Source: an uncultured Mesorhizobium sp. (lineage in GTDB: Bacteria; Pseudomonadota; Alphaproteobacteria; Rhizobiales; Rhizobiaceae). Taken from it: a stretch of DNA of 7,759 nucleotides. A model generated the notes under the pieces. The model had not been told where the DNA came from. It saw only the letters and a list, made by a program, of their open reading frames with translations, and ran no database searches. The stretch's first letter is position 1, and each line of letters starts with the position of its first letter. The DNA is taken from NCBI GenBank assembly GCA_950071955.1, contig CATMOC010000162.1:1-7759 (forward strand). Reading direction: 5' to 3'. Shown here in pieces: positions 6,709 through 7,759 of the stretch. The translations under genes were made by a program, and so were the position numbers.

Positions 6709-6733
6709 GGAACACCCAAGCGTTCCGCGGGTT
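6709..6733 (+). promoter_or_regulatory. EcfG-type promoter of the small membrane-protein operon
   Basis: GGAAC (6709-6713), 16 bases, GGTT (6730-6733), close to GGAAC-N16/17-CGTT. The expected start near 6741 gives a leader of about 30 bases ending in a near-perfect ribosome site. It would drive the 24-residue peptide and the two genes after it. Confidence 0.62.
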
Positions 6734-6771
6734 GTAGCCGCAACACGATCTCGACATCCGGAGGTGAACCC

Positions 6772-6846
6772 ATGAATTCCATAATCTATCTGATCGGTTT
6801 GATCGTCGTGGTCCTCGCGGTCCTGTCTCTCTTGGGCCTGGCATAA
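6772..6846 (+). CDS. 24-residue single-span membrane peptide
   Basis: A very short gene, easily missed. Its ATG at 6772 follows GGAGGTGA (6760-6767) by four bases, an almost ideal anti-16S match. The peptide is MNSIIYLIGLI... to ...LSLLGLA and nearly all hydrophobic: residues 4-23 form one membrane helix with no charged residue anywhere. The start of the next gene is 12 bases after the stop, and that gene's ribosome site (AAGGAG, 6845-6850) overlaps the TAA, so the two are co-transcribed. I recall similar unnamed peptides next to stress genes in rhizobia, but no family name. It probably sits in the inner membrane and may act with the neighbouring membrane proteins. The same frame is open further upstream, but that part is arginine-rich, overlaps otsA and includes the promoter, so the short start is preferred. 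Confidence 0.75.
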   Translation: MNSIIYLIGLIVVVLAVLSLLGLA

Positions 6847-6858
6847 GGAGTACTGACG

Positions 6859-7461
6859 ATGATTGACGAAAACAGAACGACGAGCGCCTCATCCGGCGGT
6901 GACGCGGAAGCCTTGAAGGGCCGTCTGCAGCAGGAAAAGGATTCCGCCAACCGCGTCGCCAGCGACGCAGTGGGCGCGATCAAGAAGGACGCCATGTCGA
7001 TGGCGGAAGGCGCCCGAGATGAGGCTCTTGCGCGCGGCGAACAGATCAAGAGCGAGGCGGCCGACGGCCTTCACACCTTCGCAGATGCAGTGCGCAAGGC
7101 GCGAGACGAACTAGACAAGGACGGAAGCCCGGTCTCGGGCTTCGTCGGCCAGGCGGCCGATGGTCTGGAACGCCTGTCGCGCAGCCTCCAGAACACCTCG
7201 GGCCCCGAAATGCTCGAAAGCGTGCGCGAGTTCGGCCGGCGCAACCCGATGAGCTTCGTCGCCGCCAGCGTGCTTGCCGGCATCGCACTCAGAAGGCTCG
7301 CCCAGAGCAGCTCGCGCCATGCCCAGCGTCCGTCCACCGGCACGCGCGGGACCGACGCCTATCCGACGCCTGCGCCTTCCACTTCGGCTGCACCCGCACG
7401 GGCCTACCCGGCCGGCGAAAGCGCGGTGACGCCAGCTCGCACGACGGGAGGTCCCCTATGA
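6859..7461 (+). CDS. Stress-type amphipathic-helix protein with C-terminal membrane-like segment (YqjD/ElaB-like; 'nutrient deprivation-induced' type)
   Basis: A 200-residue protein. Residues 15-112 are lysine-, alanine-, glutamate- and aspartate-rich and should form long amphipathic helices (RVASDAVGAIKKDAMSMAEG, then ALARGEQIKSEAADGLHTFA), resembling the helical repeats of LEA-like desiccation proteins. Residues 127-145 (GRRNPMSFVAASVLAGIAL) are a short glycine/alanine-rich hydrophobic segment after an RRNP motif, as in the C-terminal anchor of YqjD/ElaB (DUF883) proteins. Residues 150-200 are a proline-, threonine- and alanine-rich tail, probably disordered. The ATG at 6859 follows AAGGAG by eight bases. 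The gene overlaps the next, holin-family gene by ATGA. This neighbourhood recalls enterobacterial yqjD-yqjE and rhizobial genes labelled 'nutrient deprivation-induced'; I make that link from general pattern, not alignment. Likely an inner-membrane stress protein controlled by the EcfG-type promoter at 6709; its molecular job is not known. Confidence 0.75.
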   Translation: MIDENRTTSASSGGDAEALKGRLQQEKDSANRVASDAVGAIKKDAMSMAEGARDEALARGEQIKSEAADGLHTFADAVRKARDELDKDGSPVSGFVGQAADGLERLSRSLQNTSGPEMLESVREFGRRNPMSFVAASVLAGIALRRLAQSSSRHAQRPSTGTRGTDAYPTPAPSTSAAPARAYPAGESAVTPARTTGGPL

Positions 7462-7759
7462 GCATCGATCAGGATCCACGTTCCCTGGGGACCCTGGTGA
7501 CGGATCTCGTCAACCAGATGTCCGAACTGGTGCGGACCGAAGCGCGCCTCCTGCGCTCCGAAATGCAGGAGAAGTTGTCGAAAGTCGGCACCGGCGCGAT
7601 GGAGATCGCCGCAGGCGCAGTGTGCCTGCTGGCCGCCCTCCTGGTGCTGCTGCAAGCCCTCGTCGTGGCGCTGGCCGAACTCGGCCTCGGAGCCGGTTGG
7701 GCTTCGCTGCTCGTCGGCTTGGTCGTAGCCATCGTCGGCTACATGTTGATCCGCCGCGG
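7458..7759 (+). CDS. PF07332-type 'phage holin family' (YqjE-like) membrane protein, cut by the window end
   Basis: The first 100 codons are visible, starting at the ATG at 7458, which overlaps the previous stop as ATGA and follows GGGAGGT (7446-7452) by five bases. An amphipathic N-terminal helix (residues 9-45, LVTDLVNQMSELVRTEARLL) precedes two membrane helices at about 49-74 and 80-98, joined by ELGLGAGW, with basic residues (LIRR) after the second. This layout is that of the PF07332 'actinobacteriophage holin III' family (formerly DUF1469; YqjE in E. coli). Chromosomal members are not phage lysis genes, and nothing else here is phage-like. Only the last few residues are likely to be missing, since such proteins are about 110-150 residues. 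It is co-transcribed and probably translationally coupled with the upstream gene, suggesting the products work together in the membrane. Confidence 0.8.
   Translation, partial: MSIDQDPRSLGTLVTDLVNQMSELVRTEARLLRSEMQEKLSKVGTGAMEIAAGAVCLLAALLVLLQALVVALAELGLGAGWASLLVGLVVAIVGYMLIRR

Noticed and set aside
6409..6771. Upstream extension of the 24-residue peptide frame, to 145 codons
   Set aside because: It overlaps the end of otsA, is arginine-rich, contains the promoter at 6709-6733, and the near-perfect ribosome site is at 6760-6767.
7458..7759. Prophage remnant suggested by the 'phage holin' family name
   Set aside because: No lysin, structural or integrase gene is nearby. The gene is co-transcribed with a stress-type protein, and the family is widespread as ordinary chromosomal membrane proteins.

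Overview
The window is GC-rich and fully bacterial. It most likely comes from an alphaproteobacterium of the Rhizobiales (Mesorhizobium/Phyllobacteriaceae-like). This rests on the protein sequences, the trehalose/GlgE gene set, GGAAC-N16/17-NGTT promoters typical of the alphaproteobacterial general stress sigma factor EcfG (RpoE2/SigT), and a small stress-type membrane operon. The genus is an inference; no rRNA or other marker is present.

Left part, minus strand (1-3349): an operon reading leftwards, made of an EcfG-like promoter, a possible 32-codon leader ORF, glgE (maltosyltransferase) and treS (trehalose synthase, cut by the window edge). Each junction is an ATGA overlap, so translation is probably coupled. 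TreS interconverts trehalose and maltose. GlgE extends alpha-1,4-glucan from maltose-1-phosphate. The maltokinase that must link them is not in view; it may be fused to or lie beyond treS.

Middle (3399-4225): two small unrecognised genes point at each other, each behind its own EcfG-like promoter, with hairpins between their stops. Their proteins share a beta-beta-alpha pattern and about a dozen aligned identities, so they may be distant paralogues.

Right-centre, plus strand (4269-6520): otsB (trehalose-6-phosphate phosphatase) then otsA (trehalose-6-phosphate synthase). These make trehalose from UDP-glucose and glucose-6-phosphate. otsA has its own EcfG-like promoter in the 83-base gap; none was found for otsB.

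Right end, plus strand (6709-7759): another EcfG-like promoter, then a 24-residue single-span membrane peptide, a 200-residue amphipathic-helix protein with a C-terminal membrane-like segment, and the start of a PF07332-type ('phage holin family', YqjE-like) membrane protein. The last two genes overlap by ATGA.

Taken together the window reads as a general-stress island: trehalose synthesis (OtsA/OtsB), conversion of trehalose to glucan (TreS/GlgE), envelope-associated stress proteins and two unknown small proteins, with five EcfG-type promoters serving five transcription units.
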